Below, piece after piece: positions 23,653 to 32,748 of a DNA stretch of 64,000 nucleotides; the first letter of the stretch is position 1; the number at the start of each line of letters is the position of its first letter. The translations under genes and the position numbers were made by a program. The notes under the pieces were generated by a model. That model was not told the DNA's origin. It did no database searches and saw only the letters and a program-made list of their open reading frames with translations. The stretch comes from Winogradskyella sp. (GTDB taxonomy: Bacteria; Bacteroidota; Bacteroidia; Flavobacteriales; Flavobacteriaceae): positions 372,001 through 436,000 of the forward strand of contig NZ_JANQIM010000033.1 in the NCBI RefSeq assembly GCF_028282165.1, read 5' to 3'.

Positions 23653-26151
23653 ATGAAGAAAATTGAACACTATGTTCTGGGAAACTGGACAACAGGTAAA
23701 GAAGAAGGTACGCCAATTTTAGATGCCGTTACAGGCGAAGCCTTTACAAGTGTCGCCATTGAAGGATTGGATATTCCAGAAATATTAAATTATGGCAGGA
23801 CAAAAGGTGGAGAAGTACTTCGCAAAATGACCTTTCAAGAGCGTGGTAATATGCTTAAAAAATTAGCACTTTACCTTACGAAAAGAAAAGATACATTTTA
23901 TGAATTAAGTTACCGAACAGGTGCCACCAAAGTTGATAGCTGGATAGATATTGAAGGAGGATTTGGAAATTTGTTTGCAAATGCTTCTTTAAGAAAATTG
24001 TTTCCCAATCAACCCTTTCATGTAGAAGGTGATCCAATAGATTTGTCAAGAGGAGGACGATTTATGGCGCATCATATTATGGTACCTAAAAAGGGAGTTG
24101 CAGTACATGTCAATGCGTTTAACTTTCCAGTTTGGGGCATGCTAGAGAAATGTGCAGTAAATTGGATGGCAGGTATGCCGGCTGTGGTCTTACCAGCACC
24201 ATCGTCATCGTATTTAGCTGAAGCTGTTGCCAGAACTATTATTGATTCTGGAATTCTTCCTGAAGGTGCACTTCAAATTATAAATGGAACCATAAAGACA
24301 ATTTTGGATACAGTGGAATCCCAAGATGTGGTAACCTTTACCGGATCTGCAGCGACAGGAAGATTACTAAAAGCACATCCCAGATTAATTGAAGAATCTG
24401 TGCCGTTTACTATGGAAGCTGATTCGCTAAATGCTTCAGTTTTAGGTGAAGATGCAGTGCCAGGAACACCAGAATTCGATTTGTTCATCAAAGAAGTACG
24501 AAAAGAAATGACGGTCAAGGCTGGACAAAAATGTACGGCTATACGTCGTATTATTGTGCCAGAAAATTTGGTAGAGGATGTTCAAATAGCTCTTGGCAAA
24601 GCTTTAGATAAAGTCACTATTGGCGATCCAAGACTTAAAGAAGTGCGTATGGGATCTTTAGTGAGTCATCAACAAGTACAAGCTGTAAAAGATTCGGTCA
24701 ATGATTTGGCAAAAGAAGCTCAAATCGTTTATGGCAACTTAGATAAGATAGAAACTATTGGTGCTGATGCTAAAAAAGGGGCATTCATTAGTCCGATTTT
24801 ATTACGTGCCGATTATCCATTTAAGAATACAATCGTTCATGAACGCGAAGCTTTTGGGCCTGTGAGTACTATCATGCCTTACAAAACGTTAGACGAGGCT
24901 GTGCAATTAGCACAGATGGGTAAAGGCTCATTGGTATCGTCTATTGCAACCTTTGATGATAACATTGCAACCGACTATGTGGTTAATGCGGCGAGTCATC
25001 ATGGTCGTATTTTGGTCATCAATCGCGAAATGGCTAAAGAAAGTACCGGTCATGGGTCGCCATTACCGTATTTAGTTCATGGTGGACCAGGACGCGCAGG
25101 AGGTGGGGAAGAAATGGGTGGCTTAAGAGGTATAAAACATTACTTGCAACGTACCGCGATTCAAGGTTCGCCAACAACTATTACTGAAATTACAGGTATA
25201 TATCAGCAAAAAGCCAAATACAAAGAAACAGAGCAGCATCCGTTTAAATACCATTGGGAAGACATCCAGCCAGGAATGTCCATGAAAACCCACAAACGAA
25301 CCATTACAGATTCTGATATCATAAGCTTTGCTAATATCACTTGGGATCACTTCTACGCACATACAGATATTACTTCTTTGGATGGTAGTATTTTCGAGAA
25401 ACGTACCGCCCATGGCTATTTCATTATCTCGGCAGCGGCAGGACTGTTTGTCTATCCAAACAAAGGACCAGTTTCTGCTAATTACGGATTAGAAGAATGT
25501 CGTTTTTTAAGACCTCTCTATCATAACGATACCATTTATGTGCGATTAACCTGTAAGCAAAAAATTGATAGAGATGTGGCATCAGCCGAACATCCTAGTG
25601 GTATTGTAAAATGGTTTGCGGAGATATTTGACGCTGAAGATGAATTGGTAGCTATAGCGACCGTTTTAACCATGGTTCAGAAAAAGCAGGAAGCCTTTGT
25701 TGAAATGACTAATGAAAAGATTGACGAATGTTTAGCAAAACTCTCCGAAAATGCGAAGCCAAAATGGGGAATCATGACGCCACAGCACATGATAGAGCAT
25801 TTGGAATACACTTATAAGATTGCTGCAGGAGAGATACAGGATTTCGAAATATCTACACCAGAAAAGATTTTAGAAAAGGTTAAGAACAGTCTATGGAATT
25901 ATAAAAAGTTTCCAAGAAACACTCAATTCCCCCTATTAGAAAAAGATACTTTAGATGACTTAAAATATGCCGATTTTGAAACTGCTGTTGAGAATTTTAA
26001 ATCGCAGCGAGAAAAATATTTGCGGTACTTTGAAGAAAATCCTGGTGCCATATTAAAAAACATGGTGTTTGGCGAATTAAATAGATACGAATGGTATTTA
26101 ATGGAACGTAAACATTTAAATCACCATTTTGAACAATTCGGATTAATCTAA
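23653..26151 (+). CDS. paaZ: Bifunctional ring-opening enzyme PaaZ with an extra C-terminal DinB/DUF1569-like domain
   Basis: PaaZ hydrolyses the oxepin-CoA ring (MaoC-type hydratase domain) and oxidises the resulting aldehyde (aldehyde dehydrogenase domain). The dehydrogenase is about residues 1-525 with Glu255 (TMEADS) and Cys294 (GQKCTA). The hydratase is about 530-675 (ITWDHFYAHTD, TAHGYFIISAAAG). E. coli PaaZ ends there at about 680 residues; this protein has 832. The added about 150 residues carry PQHMIEHLEYTYKIAAGE and a final ERKHLNHHFEQFGL, the histidine pattern of DinB-like DUF1569 proteins. The fusion is in one frame with no sign of a frameshift. Confidence 0.93.
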   Translation: MKKIEHYVLGNWTTGKEEGTPILDAVTGEAFTSVAIEGLDIPEILNYGRTKGGEVLRKMTFQERGNMLKKLALYLTKRKDTFYELSYRTGATKVDSWIDIEGGFGNLFANASLRKLFPNQPFHVEGDPIDLSRGGRFMAHHIMVPKKGVAVHVNAFNFPVWGMLEKCAVNWMAGMPAVVLPAPSSSYLAEAVARTIIDSGILPEGALQIINGTIKTILDTVESQDVVTFTGSAATGRLLKAHPRLIEESVPFTMEADSLNASVLGEDAVPGTPEFDLFIKEVRKEMTVKAGQKCTAIRRIIVPENLVEDVQIALGKALDKVTIGDPRLKEVRMGSLVSHQQVQAVKDSVNDLAKEAQIVYGNLDKIETIGADAKKGAFISPILLRADYPFKNTIVHEREAFGPVSTIMPYKTLDEAVQLAQMGKGSLVSSIATFDDNIATDYVVNAASHHGRILVINREMAKESTGHGSPLPYLVHGGPGRAGGGEEMGGLRGIKHYLQRTAIQGSPTTITEITGIYQQKAKYKETEQHPFKYHWEDIQPGMSMKTHKRTITDSDIISFANITWDHFYAHTDITSLDGSIFEKRTAHGYFIISAAAGLFVYPNKGPVSANYGLEECRFLRPLYHNDTIYVRLTCKQKIDRDVASAEHPSGIVKWFAEIFDAEDELVAIATVLTMVQKKQEAFVEMTNEKIDECLAKLSENAKPKWGIMTPQHMIEHLEYTYKIAAGEIQDFEISTPEKILEKVKNSLWNYKKFPRNTQFPLLEKDTLDDLKYADFETAVENFKSQREKYLRYFEENPGAILKNMVFGELNRYEWYLMERKHLNHHFEQFGLI

Positions 26152-26289
26152 GTTTTTAGTTTTAGATATCAATTACATACATTTCTGAAAATACGATGTT
26201 TATCGTATTGACTTTTGTTTTATTGCTAAGTAGTTTAGTACCAGTATATTTTTTGTCCTTCAACGGCTTAATCCTTAAATGTTTTAATA

Positions 26290-26727
26290 ATGAAAAAAAT
26301 ACTGATAGTACTCCTGCTTTGTATGCCATCTATACTTTTAGCCCAAAAGACATTTTTGGATACTACAGAAGAAGCAAAACAGATATGTGATGCCGTAATG
26401 CAGAATTTTGTCATGAAGAACATAAACGTCGCTTATGACAGACTCAAGCCTATCGCAATATTAAATTCAGAAGATATAGAGAAGTTAAAGAGTCAAACCA
26501 TTGAACAGGAACCCATCATTACAAAACGTTTTGGTCAGCCAATAGACTTTCTCTTTGTAAAAGCCAAAGAAATAGAAGGGGTTTTTATAAGATACATTTA
26601 TGTCTTGCGCCACGAAAGGTATGCACTCCGTTTTCAATTTGATTTTTACCGTGGAAGTGATAATAAATGGGGACTATCTAACTTTATGTGGGACGACGGG
26701 TTAAGGACATTATTAGATGAGTTTTGA
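26290..26727 (+). CDS. Small secreted protein of unknown function
   Basis: A 145-residue protein with a signal peptide (ILIVLLLCMPSILLAQ) and a mature part that begins with a helix (TTEEAKQICDAVMQNFVMKN) followed by strands ending in QFDFYRGSDNKWGLSNFMWDDG. The pattern is like small cystatin/NTF2-type periplasmic proteins, but no family is recognised. It follows paaZ by 138 bases and starts a run of three exported unknowns inside the phenylacetate region. Confidence 0.65.
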   Translation: MKKILIVLLLCMPSILLAQKTFLDTTEEAKQICDAVMQNFVMKNINVAYDRLKPIAILNSEDIEKLKSQTIEQEPIITKRFGQPIDFLFVKAKEIEGVFIRYIYVLRHERYALRFQFDFYRGSDNKWGLSNFMWDDGLRTLLDEF

Positions 26728-26942
26728 CGCGTTGGATGTATTCGTTGGCAAAGGGCGTTAAATCTATTTTAATAAGATCTCTACTACCTTAAACAGTCTA
26801 CAAAATCATTCCAATAAATACGCAATTCATCGTATGGTTACACACCTCGATCTAAGTTAAATTGGTTGTTCATTAATATAGAATTAAATGAAGCTTACGC
26901 TATGAGCAACTTCTTTTTCTATATCATAAAATACAAGACGTT

Positions 26943-29009
26943 ATGAAACCACAAGCTTTTATTTTTTTCCTGCTTACTTGCTTCATTGGGCAATCACAAA
27001 CAGCATACGAACCATTCTTCAACCTCAAGTCTGGCAATGCCAAAGAAATGAACTTAAAAGGCGATGTAACCAAAGTGTCTTGGCGCAAGTATTTCACAGA
27101 TAAACTAGAAAGGTTATTACAAAATGGTGTCATAGACTACACGTTTAAGAACAATCTTTTACAATCTAAAAGGATTAGGCTCTACAATGAAACCCATTCC
27201 TACAAATATGAAAATGGGAAACGCATAGAACGCCTTATTGAAGTGGGTGGGAAATTGCATTCCAAATATTACATAAAACATATAGGCAATGAGGCACAAG
27301 AGTACAACAGTAATACCAACAAGCTAACGAAAACGTTCAGCAAAAACCAAAATGGACAAATGACACGATTGGAGGAGGACTTTACACCAAGCATTTCCAC
27401 TAGAGTATTTACAGTATTTTCGGGTTTAGATCTAATAAAAGAAGAAACCTACACCACTTATAATAAAGATGGAAGTGGAAGTATTAAATATGAATCGCAG
27501 ATTGTCAACACCCATAAAAAAGGGACGTGGTTAAATGAACCTATAGTAGTAGAGACCAGTGTAACAAAGCGGAACGATAAATTACTAAACGAGAATACCA
27601 TAACCTATTACAATACCAAAGGCGATCAGGTTTACATTGAAACCACATATAGCTCAGGAAAAAAGTTCATTACTGAAACATTTTACAAATACGATTTGCG
27701 TGGCAACTGGGTTTCTGCCATTACCTATAATAAGGACACAGGAAATGTTAGATTATATCAAGAACGAAAAATCACATACACGGACAACTTAATATCAGGA
27801 GATGTTGATTTTATTGAAAGTTATATAAACGGCACCAAATACCCAGAATTCCCGAACCAATATGCTTATAAATATGATGCAGCCAAAAAACGCTTTTGGA
27901 TAAGAGACCCGTCGGGCAATTATTTAACAAAGAACGATTGGTTATACTTCAGTAATAAAAGTACCAATCACCGCTATTATTTTGATAAAACCAATGGCGC
28001 ATTGGTGGAGCTTACCAATTACAAGCTTGTAAAAGAAGGAGATTTAAAATTCTACCCAGCAAAGGTAATTTCTAAAAACTATGAAGATTTTGTCTTTGGC
28101 ATAGATGATATCAAATACATCTTTACTGATGGACAGTTTCAGAATTTTAGTGAGGGACACATTGTAAAACAAAGCATTGATGAGAATAAAAATTCTTATT
28201 ACAACACAAAAACAAATAAATTATACCTCTTTGCAACTGACTGTAAACAAATCACTTGCAAGCTAGAACTTATGCCTTGTTCTAAAGATAAGGCACATTA
28301 CTATTTGTATAAAGACAAATTGGGCCATATTGATTGCTCTCCCATTGGCAATGGTAAATTACTTGATATCAAGAATTATATATCAATTTTTGGAGGTACG
28401 AAATCGTTTATGGAATATAACGGATTGTATTTTGAATATGATTTAACCAAAACACCAGTTAATACGTTTCACCCTGCAAAAGCAATTAGCAAAGCGGAAT
28501 TTGATAAAGTGTTGGCCAATAGTAAGAAACTTCAAGGCAATATATATACGACGGCAGAAGGTTTGGCAGAACTCATTGCCCGATATCCAGAAAGTTCAAC
28601 TTCAAAAACACCTGCCAAAACAAAACCATCTTCGCAGGCCGCACCAACATCGCCCAGTACCTCAATAGCGAAAAATAATGTAGATACTTACGGTTGTAAT
28701 AACAATTTAAACTGCTTAAATCAACTGCTACAAGACCGGTATGCTCAGTTAAAAGCTCAGGGCAAAACAGATAAAGAAGCTGCTAAAGAACAGGCAAGAA
28801 TCATCAATCAGGTATATGACTATGATAAAGAAACGGCCTACCAAATGGTTATGAATGTTAATAGCAATCAATTGGTAAACGTCTTATCTGAGCTATCACC
28901 AGAACAACGCGCTTACTTTCGTTCACAATCTATGGATACCATAAAATCTTACGAGAAAAAACACGGAGAAGTGAAAATAAAGACCGTGCCGTATAAATCT
29001 AAAAATTAG
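26943..29009 (+). CDS. Large secreted protein of unknown function with YD-like repeats
   Basis: A 688-residue protein with a signal peptide (IFFLLTCFIGQSQT). The middle is strand-rich with recurring Tyr-x-Tyr-Asp and Gly-Asn turns (for example FYKYDLRGNWVSAITYNKDTG and QYAYKYDAAKKRFWI), which resemble YD/RHS-type or WG-type repeats but are too divergent to name. A Ser/Thr/Pro-rich linker at about 548-575 leads to a helical C-terminal segment (LNCLNQLLQDRYAQLKAQGK, YQMVMNVNSNQLVNVL). It ends 6 bases before the next gene, so the two are co-transcribed. Function unknown. Confidence 0.6.
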   Translation: MKPQAFIFFLLTCFIGQSQTAYEPFFNLKSGNAKEMNLKGDVTKVSWRKYFTDKLERLLQNGVIDYTFKNNLLQSKRIRLYNETHSYKYENGKRIERLIEVGGKLHSKYYIKHIGNEAQEYNSNTNKLTKTFSKNQNGQMTRLEEDFTPSISTRVFTVFSGLDLIKEETYTTYNKDGSGSIKYESQIVNTHKKGTWLNEPIVVETSVTKRNDKLLNENTITYYNTKGDQVYIETTYSSGKKFITETFYKYDLRGNWVSAITYNKDTGNVRLYQERKITYTDNLISGDVDFIESYINGTKYPEFPNQYAYKYDAAKKRFWIRDPSGNYLTKNDWLYFSNKSTNHRYYFDKTNGALVELTNYKLVKEGDLKFYPAKVISKNYEDFVFGIDDIKYIFTDGQFQNFSEGHIVKQSIDENKNSYYNTKTNKLYLFATDCKQITCKLELMPCSKDKAHYYLYKDKLGHIDCSPIGNGKLLDIKNYISIFGGTKSFMEYNGLYFEYDLTKTPVNTFHPAKAISKAEFDKVLANSKKLQGNIYTTAEGLAELIARYPESSTSKTPAKTKPSSQAAPTSPSTSIAKNNVDTYGCNNNLNCLNQLLQDRYAQLKAQGKTDKEAAKEQARIINQVYDYDKETAYQMVMNVNSNQLVNVLSELSPEQRAYFRSQSMDTIKSYEKKHGEVKIKTVPYKSKN

Positions 29010-29015
29010 GCCAAA

Positions 29016-30041
29016 ATGAAACGATATATACGATCACTTTTTTTGCTAATGGCACTAAGTTCAGTTGATGCGCAAACCATTACTGATGGAGTTTTAGAGT
29101 ATGAACACAATGGTTGTCTTTGGCCCTTTTTCTCTAAGGATAATGGTAAAACCATTGCCACACAAGCTGAATTTGAAAACGCTGTACGACAAGATGCCAG
29201 TAGGAAGCATTGTTTAAAGAATTTGGAGCCTATTGACTTTGAAAAGTACGTTTTAGTAGGAAATATCATTAATAGTGGTTATTGCCATCGACCTCCAGCG
29301 TTAAACTATGTTACCGAATATTTTGAAGAATCCAAAACGCTCTATCTCAATATTTCGTATGCAGAAGCTTCCCGAGGTGTTACTTGCCGTGCTGCCAGCC
29401 GATACGATTTATGGCTACTTATTCCCAAACCAGACGAAACAGTTGAAGTTGTTACCCGATTAAATCCTATCGATGCAACGGACTTTCACAATGATGCTTT
29501 AGTAAAACATAAAGAAGAATTTCATCAGCAAATAAAAGCCTTTTTCAGCTTTGCCGAACAGCGCAAATGGGATAAGATTTTAGACGCTACATATCCAAAA
29601 TTATTCGATTTGCAACCGCGAGACAAAATGCTTCAGGCTTTAAAGCAATCCTATGATGGCGAACATCTTAAAATGTATTTTTCTGACTTTAAGTATAACC
29701 AAGATTTACGTTTTTTTAAAGTAGATAGTTTGAATTTTGCTCTTGTTGATTATACAAGTAAGATTGAGGTAAAATTCTTTCAAAAAGATCAACAAACCAA
29801 TGATGATTTTGAAGATTACCTTGATGAAAAACTAGTGCAATTTGGCAAGCAGTACCCAACTTCAAATATCAAAAAAGAGAGCAATACTTTGATTATTGAA
29901 GGGCCTAAAAAACTTCTCGGAATTTATGATCAACCACAAGCTAAATGGACATTTATAGAGATTGTAACTACTTCAAGTCAACTCATCAATATTTTATTCG
30001 ATAAGGAAACCGCAGAAAGTATAATAGAAAAATTACACTAA
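29016..30041 (+). CDS. Secreted protein of unknown function
   Basis: A 341-residue exported protein (signal peptide IRSLFLLMALSSVDAQ). The first half has several cysteines (NGCLWPFF, RKHCLKNLEP, SGYCHRPPAL, GVTCRAASRYDLWLLIPK) and resembles small protease-inhibitor-like or secreted beta domains. The second half, after about residue 160, looks like an NTF2-like alpha/beta fold (FFSFAEQRKWDKILDATYPKLFDL). It shares an operon with the 688-residue protein. No known family could be assigned with confidence. Confidence 0.6.
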   Translation: MKRYIRSLFLLMALSSVDAQTITDGVLEYEHNGCLWPFFSKDNGKTIATQAEFENAVRQDASRKHCLKNLEPIDFEKYVLVGNIINSGYCHRPPALNYVTEYFEESKTLYLNISYAEASRGVTCRAASRYDLWLLIPKPDETVEVVTRLNPIDATDFHNDALVKHKEEFHQQIKAFFSFAEQRKWDKILDATYPKLFDLQPRDKMLQALKQSYDGEHLKMYFSDFKYNQDLRFFKVDSLNFALVDYTSKIEVKFFQKDQQTNDDFEDYLDEKLVQFGKQYPTSNIKKESNTLIIEGPKKLLGIYDQPQAKWTFIEIVTTSSQLINILFDKETAESIIEKLH

Positions 30042-30050
30042 AGAAATTCG

Positions 30051-30058
30051 TAGATTTG
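30051..30058 (+). promoter_or_regulatory. Bacteroidota -7 element for the second paa-region transcript
   Basis: TAGATTTG matches TAnnTTTG and lies 23 bases before the crotonase ATG, giving that gene and probably paaY their own promoter. Confidence 0.5.
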
Positions 30059-30081
30059 TAGTCGAAAAATTTATAGAATTT

Positions 30082-30834
30082 ATGACTGAAGCCTACGTTA
30101 AACAGACTATAGAAAACGAAGTTGGATGGATTGAATTTTTTCATCCAGCTCATAACTCATTGCCAGGAAATATATTGGCGAAATTAGCACGGACAATTAC
30201 TGAAGCAGGACAAAATGATGCTATTAAAGTGGTTGTACTCAAAAGTGGAGGAGACCGAACCTTTTGTGCAGGAGCAAGCTTCAAAGAACTCATTAATATT
30301 AACGATGAAGAGACAGGGAAAATATTCTTTTCAGGATTTGCCAATGTGATCAATGCTATGCGCAAATGCCCTAAGTTTATTATTGGTCGTGTTCAGGGTA
30401 AAACAGTTGGTGGAGGCGTTGGTTTGGCATCTGCAACGGATTACTGTATGGCGACAAAGTTTGCCGCAATAAAATTAAGCGAGTTAAATGTTGGAATTGG
30501 CCCTTTTGTGGTTGGCCCGGCAGTTGAACGGAAATTAGGATTGAGTGGGATGTCTCAAATTGCTATTGATGCCAATAGTTTTTATCCAGCGGAATGGGCA
30601 AAAGAAAAGGGCTTGTTTTCTCAGGTTTTTGAATCGACAGAAGAATTGGATGATGCCGTAAAAGCTTTTGCAGAACACCTTTGCAATTACAATACCGAAG
30701 CCATGAAAGAAATGAAACAAATGTTTTGGAGAGGCACTGAAGATTGGGACACACTCCTAGCAGAACGCGCAGCCATTAGTGGTCGATTGGTTTTAAGTGA
30801 TTTTACAAAAGAAACTTTGAAGCGATTTAAATAA
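30082..30834 (+). CDS. Enoyl-CoA hydratase/isomerase family protein, PaaF-like by position
   Basis: A 250-residue crotonase-fold protein. The oxyanion loops FCAGASFKEL and VQGKTVGGGVGLASATD are present. Of the two glutamates that hydratases use, the second is kept (Glu134 in KLSELNVGIGP) but the first position, 20 residues earlier, is Gly114. It may therefore not be a standard hydratase, although its position next to the pathway suggests the PaaF step (2,3-dehydroadipyl-CoA hydration). Isomerase or CoA-hydrolase activity are alternatives. Confidence 0.75.
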   Translation: MTEAYVKQTIENEVGWIEFFHPAHNSLPGNILAKLARTITEAGQNDAIKVVVLKSGGDRTFCAGASFKELININDEETGKIFFSGFANVINAMRKCPKFIIGRVQGKTVGGGVGLASATDYCMATKFAAIKLSELNVGIGPFVVGPAVERKLGLSGMSQIAIDANSFYPAEWAKEKGLFSQVFESTEELDDAVKAFAEHLCNYNTEAMKEMKQMFWRGTEDWDTLLAERAAISGRLVLSDFTKETLKRFK

Positions 30835-30929
30835 ACGTCATTTCGAACTCTCACATTGAGCGTAGTCGAAATAAAAGTGAAGGAATCCTATGAATCAGAT
30901 TGCCACTTCCTTCGTCCACGCAATGACGT
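30835..30929. repeat. Type 1 palindromic element upstream of paaY
   Basis: A 95-base element with perfect terminal inverted repeats ACGTCATT (30835-30842) and AATGACGT (30922-30929), containing CATTGAGCGTAGTCGAAAT. It begins at the end of the crotonase gene and opens a frame that reads into paaY, which can mislead start calling. Confidence 0.75.
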
Positions 30930-30984
30930 AAAAATAAAATTAAGTCAACAGTTTTTTCTCTTTGGGGAAATTAAAAGGAGCTAT

Positions 30985-31584
30985 ATGATCTACAAATTTC
31001 AAGGATATATACCAGTAGTACACGAAAGTAGTTTTGTGCATCCACTAGCTGCTGTAACCGGTAATGTTATTATTGGTAAAAATTGTTACATAGGCCCAGG
31101 AGCAGCCATTCGTGGTGATTGGGGACAAATCATACTAGAAGATGGTGTTAATGTACAAGAGAATTGTACAGTCCATATGTTTCCCGGAAAATCCATTATA
31201 TTAAAAGAAAGTGCTCATGTTGGCCACGGAGCAATTATTCACGGTGCCAATTTGGGCAGAAACTGTTTAATTGGTATGAATGCCGTTATTATGGATGATG
31301 CCGAAATTGGTGATGAATGTATTGTTGGGGCTATGGCATTTGTAAAAGCGGAGACTAAAATTCCAGATAGAAGTTTAGTGGTTGGTAACCCTGCAAAGAT
31401 CATTAAAGAAGTTTCTGATGAGATGATTGCATGGAAAACCAAAGGCACCAAATTATATCAGCAATTACCAAAAGAGTGTCAAGAAACCTTAAGAGAAGTT
31501 GAGTCATTAAGAGAAGTTCCTTCGGACAGAAAACTGCAAAAAAATACATATAAGACCTTACGAGATACTTTTGAGAATAAGTGA
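30985..31584 (+). CDS. paaY: Hexapeptide-repeat thioesterase/carbonic-anhydrase-like protein PaaY
   Basis: PaaY is a left-handed beta-helix protein related to gamma-carbonic anhydrases; in phenylacetate degraders it acts as a thioesterase that removes dead-end CoA products. The 199-residue sequence has repeated hexapeptides (VIIGKNCYIGPGAAIRGDWG, LIGMNAVIMDDAEIG) and metal-site histidines in VHMFPG and HVGHGAIIHG. The frame starts at 30856 inside a repeat, but the ATG at 30985, preceded by AAGGAG, matches the family start (MIYKFQGYIPVVHESSFVHP). Confidence 0.88.
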   Translation: MIYKFQGYIPVVHESSFVHPLAAVTGNVIIGKNCYIGPGAAIRGDWGQIILEDGVNVQENCTVHMFPGKSIILKESAHVGHGAIIHGANLGRNCLIGMNAVIMDDAEIGDECIVGAMAFVKAETKIPDRSLVVGNPAKIIKEVSDEMIAWKTKGTKLYQQLPKECQETLREVESLREVPSDRKLQKNTYKTLRDTFENK

Positions 31585-31625
31585 CTTTTAACTTTTTTCA
31601 AACAGTAGATGAATATGATTTTTCT

Positions 31626-31633
31626 TAACTTTG
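31626..31633 (+). promoter_or_regulatory. Bacteroidota -7 element before a small secreted protein
   Basis: TAACTTTG, a full TAnnTTTG match, 17 bases before the ATG at 31651. It lies after the upstream ATG at 31609, which argues that the shorter start is right. Confidence 0.5.
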
Positions 31634-31650
31634 ATATAAACACTGGGCTT

Positions 31651-32064
31651 ATGAAAGTTTCTATTATATTTTTGTTTTTAGGGTATTTGCTCAGTGCACA
31701 GAATACGATTACTTTTTTTAGCGATTTTTCAACTCACGATATTAAATCTTTTGATTTGAATTTTTCGGATAAATTATCTTCAAATACTGTATATGAAAGT
31801 GATTTTTCATTCAGTTATAATTTAGATTCTTACAATATTGACGGTTTAGAATATTCAAAAGAATTTATTGAAACTGTAGATAAATTTATATTCGATACGA
31901 GTCATTTCGACACCATGTCCAATGGATTTATAGTTTTCCCTTTTAGTAAAAAAGGAAAATTGAGATTTAAGGACGATTATATTCTTCATCACGAGCGAAA
32001 CATACTTAAGCGTCTCCTCCCGCCAATACCTGGTGAAAATTTTATGTTTTGTCCAGATTTTTAA
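31651..32064 (+). CDS. Small secreted protein of unknown function
   Basis: A 137-residue protein with a signal peptide (KVSIIFLFLGYLLSAQN) and a mature part rich in Phe, Asp and Ser. There is no recognised domain, and no cysteine pair or catalytic motif. The ATG at 31609 would add 14 residues but lies upstream of the likely promoter, so the ATG at 31651 is used. It converges on the Lrp-type regulator gene. Confidence 0.55.
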   Translation: MKVSIIFLFLGYLLSAQNTITFFSDFSTHDIKSFDLNFSDKLSSNTVYESDFSFSYNLDSYNIDGLEYSKEFIETVDKFIFDTSHFDTMSNGFIVFPFSKKGKLRFKDDYILHHERNILKRLLPPIPGENFMFCPDF

Positions 32065-32104
32065 AGTCTATATTACTTTTAGATTACAACACTTAAGTTC
32101 ATTA

Positions 32105-32578
32105 CTAAATTCGACTCAAATCAATCTCGTTAGTTTCTTTTCCTGTTGAAAGTGTAATTAAACTTTGTACATTTCCTAAGTATGGCAAAAGCGTTAACTT
32201 CGAAATAATAAAATGTTCGTAAGCTTCAATATCCTCAACAACAAGTTTGAGTAAATAATCAAAATTTCCACTAACACGATGACATTCCACGATTTCAGGA
32301 AAGTTGTTGATCTCAGTCACAAACTTTTCAAGATAACTCCTTGTATGACCTTGTAATGTAATACCAATAAATACGGTGAGCTTTAATCCAATTTTTTTGT
32401 TGTCCAAGATGGCAACATATTTTTTGATGTAACCTTCTCTTTCAAGTTTTTTTATACGTTCAAAAACAGGCGATGTCGTCATGCCTAATTCTTCAGCAAT
32501 ACGCTTTGTAGTTTGGTTGCTGTCTTTTTGAAGAATGGCTAGAATTTGTGTGTCGATCTTATCAAGAATGTGAGCCAT
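32105..32578 (-). CDS. Lrp/AsnC family transcriptional regulator
   Basis: A 157-residue feast/famine regulator. An N-terminal winged helix-turn-helix (about 1-60, KIDTQILAILQKDSNQTTKRIAEELGMTTSPVFERIKKLE) is followed by the RAM ligand-sensing domain (about 70-150, with VECHRVSGNFDYLLKLVVED). It is divergent from the E2 gene of the branched-chain keto acid block, the usual arrangement for a BkdR-like regulator that senses branched-chain amino acids. That regulatory link is inferred from position. Confidence 0.9.
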   Translation of the reverse strand: MAHILDKIDTQILAILQKDSNQTTKRIAEELGMTTSPVFERIKKLEREGYIKKYVAILDNKKIGLKLTVFIGITLQGHTRSYLEKFVTEINNFPEIVECHRVSGNFDYLLKLVVEDIEAYEHFIISKLTLLPYLGNVQSLITLSTGKETNEIDLSRI

Positions 32579-32714
32579 AAGAAAATTATATTTTAAATTC
32601 CGTTTGGTGTAAATATAAAAAGAATAAAAATCTTATATAATGATAAATAGAAGAAAATATTTCTTATTTAATTGAATTTAGAAGTTATTAACATCTGAAA
32701 AATACCATATTTCC

Positions 32715-32722
32715 TATCTTTG
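32715..32722 (+). promoter_or_regulatory. Bacteroidota -7 element for the bkd block
   Basis: TATCTTTG matches TAnnTTTG and lies 26 bases before the TTG start of the E2 gene. It sits in the divergent region shared with the Lrp regulator. Confidence 0.6.
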
Positions 32723-32748
32723 TTTCTTGTAATTTTAATTAGATAGAA

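Noticed and set aside
26196..26390. Plus-strand frame of 64 residues after paaZ
   Set aside because: Overlaps the start of the secreted protein at 26290 in another frame; no start-site or family support.
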